15,191 nt of DNA from UBA2279 sp041595875 (GTDB taxonomy: Bacteria > Actinomycetota > Coriobacteriia > Anaerosomatales > Anaerosomataceae): assembly GCA_041595875.1 (NCBI GenBank), contig JBFHJN010000060.1:1-15191 (forward strand), in the 5' to 3' direction. Below, in pieces: positions 13,933-15,191 of this stretch. Position numbers and translations under genes: made by a program. The notes under the pieces were generated by a model, which was not told where the DNA came from, did not search any database, and worked only from the letters and a program-made list of their open reading frames with translations. The first letter of the stretch is position 1, and the number at the start of each line of letters is the position of its first letter.

Positions 13933-15153
13933 ATGAGATTACGCGCTTCCCTGTCGGGAAGGGCTTCTCTGATGCTGGCGGTCGCCGCCATGCTCACAGT
14001 GCCTTTCCTCATGACAGGTTGTACAGATGATGCGCCGCAGGGCACGACGGCTGCGGTACCGACTGAAGGATGCGTGGCGTGCCACTCAAGCGCTGATGCG
14101 CTGACCGGCGCAGGTCTGCCCGAGGGCGCCGAGGCCGTCGCATACCTTGTGAGCCAGGAGTTTCTGGACTCCAGCCATGCCAGTGCTGGATGCGTGAAGT
14201 GCCACGGCGGCGACGCGAATGCTGATGACAAGACGACCGCTATGGCCGATATCGTCACGGATCCGAGTGCCGATCTTGCCACGTGTGGAGGAAGCGACTG
14301 CCACGACGACATCACCTCCACATTCGAGGGCTCCCTGCACTCGACCGCTAGCGGGATCTTGGAGAAGCTCAAGGTGCGCCTTAGCAACACTCCCGATGGT
14401 GAAGCACTTGCCGAGGCGGTATTCAGCGCCGATGACAGTTGCTACGGCTGCCATGCCACATGCGGCCAGTGCCACGTGAGCATTCCTGCCGCGTTTGGTG
14501 GCGGCCTCTTGGACGGCCACAACTTCACAGACGCCACTGCGCAGGAGTACAACGACGTGACCTGTGCGCAGTGCCACGATGCGATCGGGCCCATGTATGT
14601 TGAGCGCGACCTGCACCATGAGATGGGTTATAGCTGTGCCGATTGCCACACGGACCCCAAGGAGGTTCACGGTGACGGTGGACAGCCCACGTCTATGGCC
14701 GAGGGCAACGTCTCAGTTGAGTGCGTCGACTGCCACTCGGATCTCAGCCCGCAGACCCACTCTCGTAAGCACCTGGAGGGCGCTACGTGCGACGCCTGCC
14801 ACAGCGTTCCTTACTGGAACTGCATCGGTTGCCATGCGGAAGATGGTTCTCCGGAAAGCATCGAAGAGACAGTGAAGCTGGCCAAGGGTACTGACGGACG
14901 GATCACGCCTGTCAGTCGCATGGGAATCAGCGAGGAGATGTTCGGTGAGCCCAAGCTCGATATGGACCTTCTGAACACCAAAGCTGCATGGATCCTTTCG
15001 GTGCCGCACACTGTGCAGCCCGCCGAGAGGACCGAGGAGCTGTGCGATCGGTGCCATGGTTCAGGTACCGCACTCCTGAAGGCGTCAGACCTTCAGTTCC
15101 CGGACTTTGAGGAGCAACTGCTCCTTGAGCCGCTGCGTGCGGTCAAACCGTAG
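13933..15153 (+). CDS. Multiheme (11-heme) cytochrome c lipoprotein
   Basis: This encodes 406 residues. The N-terminus is a lipoprotein signal: positive start MRLRASLSGRAS, hydrophobic core, lipobox LMTGC with Cys30 as lipid-anchored residue, so the mature protein should sit outside the cytoplasmic membrane. Ten CXXCH heme sites begin at Cys47, 87, 170, 177, 211, 235, 264, 286, 297 and 371, plus one CX4CH site (CGGSDCH, Cys118 to His124). Sites at 170 and 177 are nearly back to back. Many extra His residues can serve as second axial ligands. Residues 302-370 are heme-free. Multiheme c-type cytochromes of this kind carry electrons to or from extracytoplasmic reductases or metals; the acceptor is unknown. 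ATG 13933 has AAGGAA 5 nt upstream. The gene ends in a stop at 15151-15153, 38 bases before the window ends. Confidence 0.93.
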   Translation: MRLRASLSGRASLMLAVAAMLTVPFLMTGCTDDAPQGTTAAVPTEGCVACHSSADALTGAGLPEGAEAVAYLVSQEFLDSSHASAGCVKCHGGDANADDKTTAMADIVTDPSADLATCGGSDCHDDITSTFEGSLHSTASGILEKLKVRLSNTPDGEALAEAVFSADDSCYGCHATCGQCHVSIPAAFGGGLLDGHNFTDATAQEYNDVTCAQCHDAIGPMYVERDLHHEMGYSCADCHTDPKEVHGDGGQPTSMAEGNVSVECVDCHSDLSPQTHSRKHLEGATCDACHSVPYWNCIGCHAEDGSPESIEETVKLAKGTDGRITPVSRMGISEEMFGEPKLDMDLLNTKAAWILSVPHTVQPAERTEELCDRCHGSGTALLKASDLQFPDFEEQLLLEPLRAVKP

Positions 15154-15191
15154 AGAGCTGTCTGGCTTAGCCTGGTGCCCCCCGTCCGAAC

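Overview
The window reads as chromosomal DNA from a high-GC Gram-positive bacterium with anaerobic habits. A member of the Actinomycetota close to the anaerobic Coriobacteriia/Anaerosomatales lineages is my best guess. The reasons are uniform GC-rich coding with strong AGGAGG-type ribosome binding sites, a MscL with a C-terminal zinc ribbon, a rubrerythrin, an OFA-type carboxylate transporter and an 11-heme lipoprotein cytochrome. The taxonomic placement is inference. There are no rRNA or tRNA genes, insertion sequences, phage genes or CRISPR arrays, and no gene-free stretch longer than 300 bases.

Layout. 1-1831 (+): 3' part of a HerA-like NTPase gene (DUF853), then mscL. 1852-2936 (-): a translationally coupled pair, an unknown 76-residue protein and an 8-TM protein that looks like a sensory membrane domain without an output domain. 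3040-3963 (-): a LysR-type regulator, divergent from a VOC-superfamily gene at 4165-4545 (+). 4579-5844 (-): an OFA-family MFS transporter. 6064-6636 (-): rubrerythrin, followed by a strong 35-nt hairpin. 6734-10498 (-): a probable three-gene operon, transcribed as YhgE/Pip-type membrane protein, TetR regulator, MBL-fold hydrolase. A perfect 22-bp palindrome lies over its promoter. 10607-12247 (-): SulP anion transporter with a STAS domain, preceded by direct repeats at 11-bp spacing. 12352-12735 (-): panD. 12919-13782 (+): AraC/GyrI-like regulator, divergent from panD. 13933-15153 (+): multiheme cytochrome c lipoprotein with a hairpin-rich upstream region.

How the genes fit together. Most units are independent housekeeping or stress functions: osmotic release, peroxide detoxification, beta-alanine synthesis, anion and carboxylate transport. 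The clearest regulatory circuit is the TetR-type autoregulated envelope/efflux operon, where gene order, a -10 element and the palindrome agree. The cytochrome points to extracytoplasmic electron transfer, but its partner genes are outside the window. The least explained parts are the small-protein/8-TM pair, the repeat array before the SulP gene and the structured region before the cytochrome gene.
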